Assembly (NCBI RefSeq): GCF_002949735.1
Contig: NZ_CP026681.1
Span: 7,470,501-7,534,500, forward strand
Length of the DNA: 64,000 nucleotides
Source: Nostoc sp. 'Peltigera membranacea cyanobiont' N6
GTDB taxonomy: Bacteria; Cyanobacteriota; Cyanobacteriia; Cyanobacteriales; Nostocaceae
Direction of reading: 5' to 3'
Translations under genes and position numbers: made by a program
Notes under the pieces: model-generated
The model's database searches: none
What the model was told of the DNA's origin: nothing
The model's input: only the letters and a program-made list of their open reading frames with translations
Shown: piece by piece, positions 34,777 to 44,066 of the stretch
How positions within the stretch are numbered: position 1 is the stretch's first letter
Layout of the letters: every line of letters begins with the position of its first letter

Positions 34777-37026
34777 TTAAAGGGGGAATTTGATAGTGAA
34801 AGTGGTTTGACCAGTTCCACTCTCTACATAAATTGAGCCGCCTAAATGTCTGACCATTTTCTGCACTAATGCTAATTCCAGTCCAGTGCCGCTATGTTTC
34901 CAAGGATCGTGTTTGGAAAGGTGATAAAAAGGCTCAAATATCCGTGACAGTTCGTTGCTGGTAAGCTCTAGTCCAGAATTGCTAATATTAAGCTCTACTG
35001 CATCCCCTCTCAGGCGAGCAGAAACTGTGACAGACTCACCTGCTGGGGTATATTTGCAGACATGGTTGAGTAGTTCGGTGATAATCCTCTCCATATCTGT
35101 GATATCTGTCTCTAAAAGCGGGAGTTCGCGATCGATACTTAGGTTTAACTGCTGTCGCTGGCAGTTGGTGAGGTCTCGAAAAGACTCGACAATGGGATAA
35201 AGCCAGCTTTGTAAGTCAATGGCAATCAATGTTGGGGGATCGGGTTGGGCTTCGAGATATGTGAGTGTGAGGAGATCGTTAATTAACTTGCTTTCTCTAG
35301 CACACTCGTTATGCAGAATCTGCAAAAGTTGTGGAACTATTTCTATCTCTAGTATTTCTGGGGGTGTCAAGACACTTTCGAGGGTTTGGACTGCAAGGCT
35401 GATACTAGTGATGGGTGTCCGCAGTTCTTGGGAGAGGTTTCTGAGGAATTGGTTTTTGAGCCGATCGCAATTTTCTAATTCTTTTACCTGTGCCTGAATT
35501 TGTTGGTAAAGTTGAGCTTGGCGAATTGCGATCGCACATTCATTGGCCACCTGCTGTACTAATTCGATTTCAAATTCATCAAATGCCTCTTGTGATGCTC
35601 TTTTCAACCAAAGATTTCCCAAAAGCCCTTGAGGATCAAAAATTGGACAAGCCATCTGGGACATAACCAACAACTTTGGTTGCCATGCAGGGGCAATTTC
35701 CAAAAATTGCAGAGGTTGTTTTTGCAACAAGGGCTGATAAACTTCCAGACAGTCTGCAATCTGTCTAGTCGATCCTTGACACTGGGATAGGTTAATGCTG
35801 TACTCGTAGGCAATAGTTACGAGGGTTTGACAAGGGCTATAGAGTTCAATTTGGCAACATTTAAGGTTGAGTAACTCTGCTAATTCCTGAGTCACTGTCT
35901 GCAATACCAGAGTTTCATCCAGACTGTCGCGGATTTGTTCTGTCATCCGTCGCACCAAGGCTTCAAAGTTTCGCACCTGCTGCAACTGACTTTTGTGCTT
36001 ATGTTTTTGCGACTCCAGCTTGTCTTTTATATCCTTAAGCTGCTGACGAAGTTCTGCCTGTCCAGCAGCAATGCCGATTTGAGTTGCCAACTGTTTGAGT
36101 AAGTCAGTTTCTGTTTGCTGCCATTGACGAGATTCATGGCAATGCTGGGCAATCAACAGCCCCCACATATTTTGCTCTTTGAAAATTGGCACAATTACAT
36201 TGGCTCCAATCTGCAAAGATGCCAGAAAATCTATATGGCAAGGGTGCAAGTCGGCTGCATAGATATCCTCGACAACTTGAATGCAACCTCGCCCGTAGCG
36301 TTCTGGATGTTTGCTATTAAAGCAGGGATCGGTGATATTTTTTCCTAGTAGTGGTTCACTTATAGCCACAGTTGATTCGGCAATGATTACCCCACTGCCA
36401 TCAGCCTCGAAGCGATAAATGAGGATGCGATCGCAATTCAAAAATTGTCGTAGTTCAATTGTAGTCTGATGCAGAATTGTCTCTAATTCTACAGATTGGT
36501 GAATTCGTCCGGCGATCGCTTCTAGCAATCGTTCCCGTTCAACCTGGAGTTCGACTGCTTCTTGGGCTTGCTTCACAGGAGTAATATTGCTACTAGTACC
36601 AATCAGTCGATAAATTCGGGAGTTAGCATCCCTTAGTGGCGTGAGAGTTGTACTCCACCAAGTGAGAACCCCCTGGAATTGCAAACATTGTTCGTAGGAA
36701 ATAGTTTTGCCAAATAGCACACAGTCAGCATAATGCTGACGTACCCTAGCAGCATCAATGGGCGAGAGAATATCCTCTGGTTTTTTGCCTCGGAGATCGT
36801 CTGAGCAAATACCTATCCACCGCTCATGAGTGGGATTAAGTGCCACATACTGAAAATCTCCATCCTCTAGAACATCTACTACAAATATTGATGCCTGCAC
36901 AGAATTGTACATGCTCAGTAGAAATTGCTCGCTACTACTTTTCTCATCTAGTTCTGTGCCGAAGATAATTTGAGGAGGCAATAATTTTGTCAACTCCATA
37001 GTTGATTCTGCTGGATTTATATTCAT
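34777..37026 (-). CDS. PAS-GAF-GAF hybrid sensor kinase with degenerate H-box
   Basis: 749 residues. PAS (about 35-155, with RDANSRIYRLIGTSSNITP), a cyanobacteriochrome-like GAF (about 175-325) with D233-P-C235-F and C263-H264 spaced as in DXCF photoreceptors, a coiled linker, a second plain GAF (about 365-505), a HisKA-like region (about 520-590) and an HATPase domain (about 640-749). The dimerisation helix reads FLRNLSQELRTPI: Gln533 stands where the phospho-accepting His should be (codon CAA). The ATPase part keeps ELLNHVCKYTP (N-box), ISNSG (G1) and SGTGLELALVQKMV (G2). It may bind ATP without autophosphorylating, act on a partner kinase, or be decaying. No response regulator is adjacent. 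Confidence 0.88.
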   Translation of the reverse strand: MNINPAESTMELTKLLPPQIIFGTELDEKSSSEQFLLSMYNSVQASIFVVDVLEDGDFQYVALNPTHERWIGICSDDLRGKKPEDILSPIDAARVRQHYADCVLFGKTISYEQCLQFQGVLTWWSTTLTPLRDANSRIYRLIGTSSNITPVKQAQEAVELQVERERLLEAIAGRIHQSVELETILHQTTIELRQFLNCDRILIYRFEADGSGVIIAESTVAISEPLLGKNITDPCFNSKHPERYGRGCIQVVEDIYAADLHPCHIDFLASLQIGANVIVPIFKEQNMWGLLIAQHCHESRQWQQTETDLLKQLATQIGIAAGQAELRQQLKDIKDKLESQKHKHKSQLQQVRNFEALVRRMTEQIRDSLDETLVLQTVTQELAELLNLKCCQIELYSPCQTLVTIAYEYSINLSQCQGSTRQIADCLEVYQPLLQKQPLQFLEIAPAWQPKLLVMSQMACPIFDPQGLLGNLWLKRASQEAFDEFEIELVQQVANECAIAIRQAQLYQQIQAQVKELENCDRLKNQFLRNLSQELRTPITSISLAVQTLESVLTPPEILEIEIVPQLLQILHNECARESKLINDLLTLTYLEAQPDPPTLIAIDLQSWLYPIVESFRDLTNCQRQQLNLSIDRELPLLETDITDMERIITELLNHVCKYTPAGESVTVSARLRGDAVELNISNSGLELTSNELSRIFEPFYHLSKHDPWKHSGTGLELALVQKMVRHLGGSIYVESGTGQTTFTIKFPL

Positions 37027-37497
37027 GCGAGAGTCCCTTTCTGGTTATGACTGACTCTTCTAGGCGCTCTCTTATGGTTACGCTTGTAGTAGATGCACTT
37101 TAGCGCCTATAGCAAAGTATTGTCAGCTGTTGCTCATCGAAATTTTGATCTTTCTCTACTTCTTGTCAGAAATCTAGGAAAGCTAATAGGAGTCAGCTTA
37201 ACAAATCCTGCTTTGTGAAGGCGGAAATACATTTGCAGGTTAGGGCAAATTTAATGATTTTTGAACAGTTTTCCAAGATTTTTGCATATATTTAGGGGCA
37301 ATCATCAAGTTGTAACGATTAAATTTACAATTATTCATAAACTTATTGAGCGAGGGTAGGGAATGGGAAGATAGAATAAAAGATCGGAAGAATATTTAAT
37401 TTCATCCTCAGTTAAATATTGTTGTCTGGCTTGTCCTTCGCTTCAGCAATTGTTCTAAGCTTTGCACAGCAGCATTAATTGACATTTGACTCTCAAC
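37027..37497. other. Gene-free interval
   Basis: 471 bases upstream of the sensor kinase and downstream of the membrane protein. AT-rich, with a loose inverted pair GGCGCT/AGCGCC at about 37057-37108. I see no gene, terminator or recognised operator. Confidence 0.5.
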
Positions 37498-38061
37498 TTA
37501 CGATCGCAATTTATGAGCATTCATTCCGGTGAGGATACCAACTAGCAGCCAAGTGATGGCTAATCCGATGACTTCACCTAAGAATAACTGCATCAGGCGG
37601 TGTAATATCATCCCCACAGCAGAACCCACGGGGACAGCAACAGCCCAACTGACTGAAGAGACAAATATCCATCGCCACGCCATTGGCTGGGGAATTGCCA
37701 GCCATTGTGCCAATCCAATCCCCAAACCGCCAAGTGCCCCATAAATCGCTCCCGACAGGATTCTCATGGGAAGAATCTGAGTGCTGGGTACAATCCAACC
37801 TACCGCACCAATACCGATGGCGGTGATGATACTCCAACCCAAAAGACTTGACAAAATCCACCTGATGCAAAATACAGGTTCTTTGAGAAGACAGCCTTGA
37901 GAAAGTGCGATCGCAATTGAGCCGATAGCCGCTTCTACCACCCCAATATCTGGCTTTTCGCCAATTTCAACAAAGAGTAAACTCAATAAAAAACCGCCAC
38001 AAGTAGCGAGAGTCCACAGCAATGTAAAGCTAAATCTAGTATTTTCCGGCGCGAATGGCAT
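37498..38061 (-). CDS. Polytopic membrane protein of unknown function
   Basis: 187 residues with five or six hydrophobic helices (FTLLWTLATCGGFLLSLLFVE, IGSIAIALSQG, WILSSLLGWSIITAIGIGAVGW, ILSGAIYGALGGLGIGLAQWLAI, WIFVSSVSWAVAVPVGSAVGM, VIGLAITWLLVGILTG). Gly-rich glycine-zipper-like helices dominate. This resembles many cyanobacterial membrane proteins with an LAQW motif, but I cannot name a family. Heptamer repeats separate it from the GHL10 gene upstream on the same strand. Confidence 0.7.
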   Translation of the reverse strand: MPFAPENTRFSFTLLWTLATCGGFLLSLLFVEIGEKPDIGVVEAAIGSIAIALSQGCLLKEPVFCIRWILSSLLGWSIITAIGIGAVGWIVPSTQILPMRILSGAIYGALGGLGIGLAQWLAIPQPMAWRWIFVSSVSWAVAVPVGSAVGMILHRLMQLFLGEVIGLAITWLLVGILTGMNAHKLRS

Positions 38062-38069
38062 TAAAGGTA

Positions 38070-38197
38070 CTGGAGACTAGGGACTGGGGACTGGGGACTG
38101 GGGACTGGGGACTGGGAACATGGGAGAATGACCAATGACCAATGACCAATGACCAATGACCAATGACCAATGACCAATGACAAATGACAAATGACAA
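38070..38197. repeat. Two heptamer arrays (GGGGACT and ACCAATG/ACAAATG)
   Basis: About five GGGGACT units are followed by about eight ACCAATG units grading into ACAAATG. They fill the gap between two minus-strand genes. Confidence 0.9.
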
Positions 38198-38199
38198 AA

Positions 38200-39438
38200 T
38201 CAAAGTTTCTTTGGTTTTAATAGTCTGACAGTTTTAGTATTAAACATCTCAAAAAAAGCTTTGCGTCGCTGTTGGGGTGATTCTGGTACAATGTAACCCC
38301 AGAGACTCTCCCAGTAAAAAAAGGAGATACCATCAAAATTGCGATCGCGCACAGCTTGAACCTGTTCTCGAACTTGCGCCATTTTTACAGGATTACGCAC
38401 CGTTCCCGTTGATATCCCAATTTCTACAGGAATTAGACTTTGAGCCAATTTCACAGATGGTTGTTCTAATTGAGCAATAAAAGAGGTTTGATCGTTTCGA
38501 TAAACCTGCAAAATTAACTCATTAACTAAACCTTTTTTTACCCAATTCTCCCAGTCTTGCAAATAGTATTTGTACGCAAAAGCTTGATAGTTGGGAGATA
38601 GAGATATTCTCACCTTGGGTTTTACCGCCTTCACAGCTTGATATATTTCTGCCATAAAATCAGTAATTTTGTCTGCCCGCCAACGCATCCATTCTGAGTT
38701 AAAAGGGTCGATAGGGGGACTTTTGCCTTTATGCTCTTGCTGGTAGAGTTCAATAGTGAAGCGATCGTAACCAAACTGTACTGGCATCCCAAAATGATCG
38801 TCAATCTGAATACCATCCACATCGTAATTCCTGACTACTTCCAAAATTAGCCCTTGCATAAACTCTTGTACTTGTGGATGTAGGGGATTCAACCAAGCTA
38901 GCTTACTTACTAAACTATTATCAATTTCTTCCGGTGGTGCATCTGGAATAGACTTTATACCTTCTTGCCCAATTGTTAACCAGTCAGGATAACGCCTTGC
39001 TAATTGTGAATAATGCGGTGTCATAAACCCGTATTCAAACCAAGGAATGACTCTCAAATTTTTATTTTTAGCAAGCGTCACTATCTTTGTTAAAACATCC
39101 TGTCCACCGTGCATGAACTTAAGAAAAGGTTGAGTATCTGAGCCTGTAGTCATTTCAGCTACAGCACTTTTATAAAAAGTATGTCCTCGGTTCCAAACCA
39201 CAGGATAAATTGTATTAAACTTGAGAGTTGATAATTGGTTTATAGCACGGTTAATACCCCAAGGGATAAATAGCACACCACTAGCAACATTAGTGAGCCA
39301 AACGCCGCGAATTTCTGTAGTGAAAGGACTTATTTTTTGGGAATCAACTGGGCGTGAAGAGACTGAAGAGACTGTTAAAATTACTACTAATCCCAAACAC
39401 ATTAAGTAAGAAATACAACGGCGAGCAACCCGATTCAT
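38200..39438 (-). CDS. GHL10/DUF187 family glycoside hydrolase-like secreted protein
   Basis: 412 residues. A signal peptide (about 9-30, SYLMCLGLVVILTVSSVSS) precedes a TIM-barrel domain: EIRGVWLTNVASGVLF near 42, FNTIYPVVWNRGHTFY, LRVIPWFEYGF, DGIQIDDHFGMP (likely acid residues) and ISLSPNYQAFAYKYYLQDW. This pattern is the GHL10 (formerly DUF187) group, related to enzymes acting on cell-wall or polysaccharide glycans. The protein is expected in the periplasm or outside. Downstream is an unrelated membrane protein. The natural glycan is unknown. Confidence 0.85.
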   Translation of the reverse strand: MNRVARRCISYLMCLGLVVILTVSSVSSRPVDSQKISPFTTEIRGVWLTNVASGVLFIPWGINRAINQLSTLKFNTIYPVVWNRGHTFYKSAVAEMTTGSDTQPFLKFMHGGQDVLTKIVTLAKNKNLRVIPWFEYGFMTPHYSQLARRYPDWLTIGQEGIKSIPDAPPEEIDNSLVSKLAWLNPLHPQVQEFMQGLILEVVRNYDVDGIQIDDHFGMPVQFGYDRFTIELYQQEHKGKSPPIDPFNSEWMRWRADKITDFMAEIYQAVKAVKPKVRISLSPNYQAFAYKYYLQDWENWVKKGLVNELILQVYRNDQTSFIAQLEQPSVKLAQSLIPVEIGISTGTVRNPVKMAQVREQVQAVRDRNFDGISFFYWESLWGYIVPESPQQRRKAFFEMFNTKTVRLLKPKKL

Positions 39439-39599
39439 TTGTAAGCATGACCTAGTGCGATCGGAATATATATAACTACAAAATAAAGTTATAATCCTCC
39501 GGGTTATGTAAACAAATGATGATTTTATGCCGAGGTGTAAATTAATAAATGTGCCTTAACAGACAATTCTCGCTATTTTTAATCTTGTGAAATATAAGA

Positions 39600-39641
39600 G
39601 TTCATCTCGTTCGCAGTCTTAAAAATGCGAACGAGATGAAC
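39600..39641. terminator. Long perfect hairpin after glcD
   Basis: 16-bp perfect arms (GTTCATCTCGTTCGCA and its complement) with a 10-base loop, 11 bases beyond the glcD stop. No clean T-run follows on either strand. It would strongly block or stabilise the glcD transcript. Confidence 0.6.
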
Positions 39642-39651
39642 TTAGCGGAAA

Positions 39652-41124
39652 TTAAAATCTTTCCACACCTTCAAATTGCTTGATAGCTGATGCATTTGCT
39701 GCTTCACCACAAGTCCGTGGTGTAGGGAATATCTTTTCAGGATTTGCTAACCCTTTAGGATTAAAAACTTGCCGCACCCATTGCATAGTTTCTAAATCGA
39801 CTTGGCTAAACATCTGTGGCATATAGCACCTTTTCTCTGCGCCGATGCCGTGTTCGCCAGAAATACTACCACCAACTTGGACACAAAGTTTCAGAATTTT
39901 TCCACCCATTTCTTCTACTTGCTCCAATTCTCCAGGTACAGAATTATCATAAAGAATTAGCGGATGAAGATTGCCATCGCCAGCATGAAAAACATTAGCA
40001 ACACGATAACCATATTGTTCGCTTAATGCCTCAATCTCATGCAAAACATAAGGTAATTGAGTCCGGGGAATTACACCATCTTGCACATAATAATCTGGAC
40101 TTAAATGCCCAGCCGCAGCAAAAGCAGCTTTACGTCCTTTCCATAATTTCAATCGGGTTTCTGGGTCACTCGCAGAAGTGACATTTCGCGCCCCATTCTT
40201 TTTACAAATTTCAGTAACTCGCTGCTTATTTCCTGCAACTTCCACTTCTAAACCGTCAATTTCAATTAGTAAAATAGCAGTAGCATCGCGGGGATAACAA
40301 TTTGTGGCGACAACATCTTCAACTGCATTGATGCTGAAGTTATCCATCATTTCCATACCGCCAGGAATAATTCCAGCGCTAATGATGTCAGAAACAGTTG
40401 CTCCCGCAGCTTCAATACTTGTAAAATCTGCCAACAGCACACAAATTGATTCTGCACTTTTGAGAATTCGCAAAGTAATTTCTGTAGCAATTCCTAAAGT
40501 CCCTTCAGAACCAACAAACACACCTGTTAAATCATAACCAGGCATTTCTGGAATTTCTCCGCCTAAATCAATAATTTCCCCTTCCGGCGTGACAATTTTT
40601 AATCCTAAAACGTGGTTAGTGGTGACACCATATTTGAGACAATGTACGCCACCAGAATTTTCAGCAATATTGCCCCCAATAGAGCAGATAATTTGACTAG
40701 ATGGATCGGGAGCGTAGTAAAATCCAGCACCACTAACAGCTTGCGTTACCCAACTATTAATCACCCCTGGTTGCACAACTGTGCGTTGATTTTCCAAATC
40801 AATGCTGAGGATTTGCCGCATCAATGAAGTGACAATTAAAACAGAGTCTTCGACTGGTAAAGCGCCGCCAGACAAACCAGTACCAGAACCGCGTGCGATG
40901 AAGGGGATAGAGTATTGATTGCATATCTTTACAATTTCCGCAACTTGTTCTGTAGTTCTGGGTAACACCACCACAGCCGGACGTTGGCGATAACCAGTTA
41001 AACCATCGCATTCATAGGTAATGAGTTCTTCGCGGCGTTGTACTACGCCATTTTTGCCAAGGACAGCCTCGAATGCTTTGAGAATGGGTTTCCAGTTGCG
41101 TTGTTTTTTTTCTTGGGTAAGCAT
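39652..41124 (-). CDS. glcD: Glycolate dehydrogenase, FAD-binding subunit GlcD
   Basis: 490 residues. The FAD-binding PCMH domain has VVLPRTTEQVAEIVKICN, PFIARGSGTGLSGGALP and YAPDPSSQIICSIGGNIAENSGG. The C-terminal oxidase domain ends with VFHAGDGNLHPLILYD, SGEHGIGAEK and FNPKGLANPEKIFP. It oxidises photorespiratory glycolate to glyoxylate; GlcE and GlcF partners are not in this window, which is common in cyanobacteria. A D-lactate dehydrogenase of the same superfamily is an alternative, but full motif conservation favours GlcD. A Fur/Zur-like palindrome lies about 250 bases upstream. Confidence 0.9.
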   Translation of the reverse strand: MLTQEKKQRNWKPILKAFEAVLGKNGVVQRREELITYECDGLTGYRQRPAVVVLPRTTEQVAEIVKICNQYSIPFIARGSGTGLSGGALPVEDSVLIVTSLMRQILSIDLENQRTVVQPGVINSWVTQAVSGAGFYYAPDPSSQIICSIGGNIAENSGGVHCLKYGVTTNHVLGLKIVTPEGEIIDLGGEIPEMPGYDLTGVFVGSEGTLGIATEITLRILKSAESICVLLADFTSIEAAGATVSDIISAGIIPGGMEMMDNFSINAVEDVVATNCYPRDATAILLIEIDGLEVEVAGNKQRVTEICKKNGARNVTSASDPETRLKLWKGRKAAFAAAGHLSPDYYVQDGVIPRTQLPYVLHEIEALSEQYGYRVANVFHAGDGNLHPLILYDNSVPGELEQVEEMGGKILKLCVQVGGSISGEHGIGAEKRCYMPQMFSQVDLETMQWVRQVFNPKGLANPEKIFPTPRTCGEAANASAIKQFEGVERF

Positions 41125-41372
41125 AGATTTTTACATTTAAAGGTAGATGTTGTAGGCTGGTTGATATAGCTGTAATTACTATTGTTGCAAGAATAGCAGT
41201 CAAGAGTGAGTAAAAGCGATGTCTGACGACAAGCCGCTTTGCGTCTACCCGTTTGATGTAGAGTAAGTGCGATCTCACTCATCTTGACTAATAATTCGGA
41301 TGGGTGTATCGAAGGCGATCGCATCACTTGTATTTATTAATGGAGGATATGCATTTAAGCGATATCAATAAA

Positions 41373-41386
41373 TGATAATCATATCA
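41373..41386. promoter_or_regulatory. Possible Fur/Zur-like palindrome
   Basis: TGATAATCATATCA in a very AT-rich stretch shares the GATAAT core of Fur/Zur boxes but is shorter than the 19-bp consensus. Nearest same-strand downstream gene: glcD. Confidence 0.2.
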
Positions 41387-41394
41387 ATTGCAAA

Positions 41395-42084
41395 TTAGTG
41401 CTTAAAGCTTGACAAATGTTGTGGCGTTAATCCAGTCAAAGCTTGGATTGCTGTCATACCTAAAGCATATATATCACTGCAAAGCTGAGGATGCCCTTCC
41501 CATTGCTCACTTGGCATATAATCACGGGTACCAATGGTGATTGTGCTGCTGATTTGTCCTTGAATATTGACTTTAAATGTGCTTATTTCTTTGATTGCTC
41601 CAAAGTCAATGAGGACAAGCTTATTATCTAAATATCGCCGCATCAAATTCAATGGCTTAATATCTCGGTGAATCACATTATGTTGATGGACAAAAGCTAA
41701 CACCTCCAAAATTTCTTGTAAAAGTTGAATTACATCAGCTTCACTCCACGGTTTTCCTGAAATGATTTCGTTACTCAGGTCATGCCCTTCAATGAATTCC
41801 TGGACAATATAAAATTCTCTATTCTCCTCGAAGAAGTCATACAGTTCAGGAATTTGCGGATGTTCTTTACCCAATTTGAACAGAATTGCTGCTTCTTTCT
41901 TAAACCTTTCTTCTGTATCTAAGTCTGGTGTCGGGGGTCTGATCAGCCGTTTAATGACACATTTATACTTGGGGCTGACAGGTAAATCCTGCGGGTATTC
42001 AGCCAAATAGGTTTCCCCAAATCCACCCGCTCCTAGTTTTTGGATAATTTTGTAACGCTGTTGCAGTATGTATCCAATCATCAT
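41395..42084 (-). CDS. Truncated Ser/Thr protein kinase
   Basis: 229 residues from the ATG at 42084 (MMIGYILQQRYKI); an upstream start at 42123 adds 13 unlikely residues. Kinase subdomains I-IX are present: LGAGGFGETYLA, CVIKRL (lysine), EFIEGHDLSNEI, HRDIKPLNLMRR, LVLIDFGAIKEI, GTRDYMPSEQW and SDIYALGMTAIQALTGLTP. The chain then stops at QHLSSFKH, missing the last helices (subdomains X-XI) and any C-terminal sensor. Nothing kinase-like continues in the 270 bases beyond. Catalytic residues are intact, but stability is doubtful. It is divergent from the Uma2 gene. Confidence 0.85.
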   Translation of the reverse strand: MMIGYILQQRYKIIQKLGAGGFGETYLAEYPQDLPVSPKYKCVIKRLIRPPTPDLDTEERFKKEAAILFKLGKEHPQIPELYDFFEENREFYIVQEFIEGHDLSNEIISGKPWSEADVIQLLQEILEVLAFVHQHNVIHRDIKPLNLMRRYLDNKLVLIDFGAIKEISTFKVNIQGQISSTITIGTRDYMPSEQWEGHPQLCSDIYALGMTAIQALTGLTPQHLSSFKH

Positions 42085-42217
42085 GCTAATGCTAAAGACC
42101 TTTATCTGTAGATTTTGACACAACCTATCCGTTATTTTAGGTAAACGACTACGTACCGTACCCTCCTACCCTGAATCAACTAACCTAGAAATAACGCTCT
42201 TAATACTGGATAAAGTC

Positions 42218-42922
42218 ATGGTTCAGCAAGTTCTAATCAATGATGATGATTACTATGTGCCAGATGCCAGCTATTTAATGACTGAAAATAACACTTTAGA
42301 TAATTTTGCTACTTCCAAACAGAAACGCCTTTTAATTGGCTCTCTTTACAGTTCTATACAAAACCAAACTTTTTTAGCAGCCGCTAATGTTGGTATTTAC
42401 CATACAGATGGTCAACCTGCAATTGTACCCGACGTTTTTCTCAGCTTGAATCTGCAAGTACCTGAAAATTGGTGGGAGAAACAAAATCGTTGCTATATGG
42501 TTTGGCGTTTTGGCAAACCTCCCGAAGTTGTCCTCGAAATTGTCTCTAATAAAGAAGGTGATGAACTGGGCAAAAAGCTGAAAATTTATGAACACATGCG
42601 GGCTAGTTACTACATCGTATATGACCCAAATCAGCAATTAGCAGAAAAAAGACTGCATGTTTATGAACTTAGGGGAACACGCTACTTTGAAACTTCAGAA
42701 ACTTGGTTAGAACAAGTTGGTTTAGGTATAACTCTGTGGGAAGGTGAATTTGAAGGCAGACAGGATCATTGGTTACGCTGGTGTTACCAAGATGGGAATG
42801 TTTTATCGACTGGAGATGAACGAGCTTCCCAGTCTGAACAACGAGCTTCCCAGTCTGAACAACGCAACCAATTACTAGCAGATAGGCTACGGGCTATGGG
42901 CGTAGATCCCGACACTTTTTAG
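42218..42922 (+). CDS. Uma2-family (DUF820) putative endonuclease-like protein
   Basis: 234 residues. The restriction endonuclease-like core has IVPDVFLSLN, PPEVVLEIVSNKEGDELGKKL (PD..E.K-like pattern) and YEHMRASYYIVYDPNQ. The C-terminal tail carries two perfect copies of a 21-base unit (RASQSEQ twice), then RNQLLADRLRAMGVDPDTF, the usual ending of this cyanobacterial family. Such proteins occur in tens of copies per genome, and the biochemical role is unsettled. Flanked by a convergent miaA with a shared terminator. Confidence 0.88.
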   Translation: MVQQVLINDDDYYVPDASYLMTENNTLDNFATSKQKRLLIGSLYSSIQNQTFLAAANVGIYHTDGQPAIVPDVFLSLNLQVPENWWEKQNRCYMVWRFGKPPEVVLEIVSNKEGDELGKKLKIYEHMRASYYIVYDPNQQLAEKRLHVYELRGTRYFETSETWLEQVGLGITLWEGEFEGRQDHWLRWCYQDGNVLSTGDERASQSEQRASQSEQRNQLLADRLRAMGVDPDTF

Positions 42923-42934
42923 GAGACTTGCTGT

Positions 42935-42961
42935 AAAGACGCAAAGTTTTTTTGCGTCTTT
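42935..42961. terminator. Bidirectional terminator between Uma2 gene and miaA
   Basis: AAAGACGCAAA / TTTGCGTCTTT (11-bp stem, five-base loop) sits between the convergent gene ends, with A/T runs in the arms. Confidence 0.8.
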
Positions 42962-42978
42962 GTGTGAGCAAAGCAATC

Positions 42979-43884
42979 TCACGAACTTGTGCAATTTATA
43001 AACTCATTTATCCGCAGCCAAACCTTATCTAATAACTCAGGATTATCGGCATCAAACCATTCAATTTGCGGATATGCTCTAAACCAAGTTCGTTGTCGCT
43101 TGGCAAATTGTCGGGTATGCAAAACTGTTAATTCTTTTGCTTCATCCAAGGAAATATCCCCAGCCAAATGTTGCTTGATTTCTTGATAGCCCAAAGTATT
43201 CAACAAAGACAAATCAGCGCCATATTTTTGACAAAGATATTTCACCTCAGCAACTAAACCATCTGCTATCATTTGCTCAGTACGCTGTTTAATCCGATTC
43301 CCCAACCTTTCAACATCGCAATCTAAACCAATTTGCAAAATCGGATAATTCGGTGGATTCTCCCCTTGTTGTTCGGAAATAGGATATCCAGTAACATAAT
43401 ATACCTCCAGCGCTCTTAAAGTTCGTACTGAATCATTAGCATGAATTTTTTCTGCTGCAACGGGGTCAACTTGTTGTAACATGGCGTAGAGTTGAGGCTG
43501 ACCTAGAGATTCAAGTTGCGATCGCAATTCAATTTGTGGTGCAACTCTCGGAATCTTCATGCCTTGGACAATGGAACGGATATATAAACCAGTGCCACCA
43601 ACTAGCAAAAGTGGTGTAACATCAACAGAAGCAATTAAGGCTTGTGCTTGTTGCTGATAGTCTGCTACTGTCATCGTGCCTGTGGGAGCGCAGATATCTA
43701 TTAAATAGTGCGGCACTAATTTTTGTTGTGCCAGAGTTGGTTTAGCCGTCCCAATATCAAACTCACGGTAAACTTGACGAGAATCAGCACTAAGAATTAC
43801 AGAACCCAAACGCATCGCCAAAGCCAAAGCCAAACCCGACTTACCTGTAGCCGTCGCCCCACAAATCACAATTAATTTAGTCAT
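42979..43884 (-). CDS. miaA: tRNA dimethylallyltransferase
   Basis: 301 residues. P-loop GATATGKSGLALALA at the N-terminus, SADSRQVYREFDIGTAKPT, HYLIDICAPTGTMTVADYQQQ, LLVGGTGLYIRSIVQG, and a C-terminal YQEIKQHLAGDISLDEAKELTVLHTRQFAKRQRTWFR split by motif. MiaA adds the isopentenyl group to A37 of UNN-reading tRNAs. Size and motifs are those of a normal enzyme. Divergent from gyrB by about 180 bases. Confidence 0.95.
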   Translation of the reverse strand: MTKLIVICGATATGKSGLALALAMRLGSVILSADSRQVYREFDIGTAKPTLAQQKLVPHYLIDICAPTGTMTVADYQQQAQALIASVDVTPLLLVGGTGLYIRSIVQGMKIPRVAPQIELRSQLESLGQPQLYAMLQQVDPVAAEKIHANDSVRTLRALEVYYVTGYPISEQQGENPPNYPILQIGLDCDVERLGNRIKQRTEQMIADGLVAEVKYLCQKYGADLSLLNTLGYQEIKQHLAGDISLDEAKELTVLHTRQFAKRQRTWFRAYPQIEWFDADNPELLDKVWLRINEFINCTSS

Positions 43885-44066
43885 TTCTTCCCCATCTCCC
43901 TCATCCCCCTCATCTTCCTCATCTCGCCCGGTACTGCAACCCTAGTATAAACTTCTCTTGAAAATGCCCTACAGACGCTAGCAAGGCTTTTGTGCTACAA
44001 TTTTGGAGTGTTTTTGCTTTTAATTAATTTTAGGCGAGTTTAAACCCACGCATCAGGAGAGTTTAC

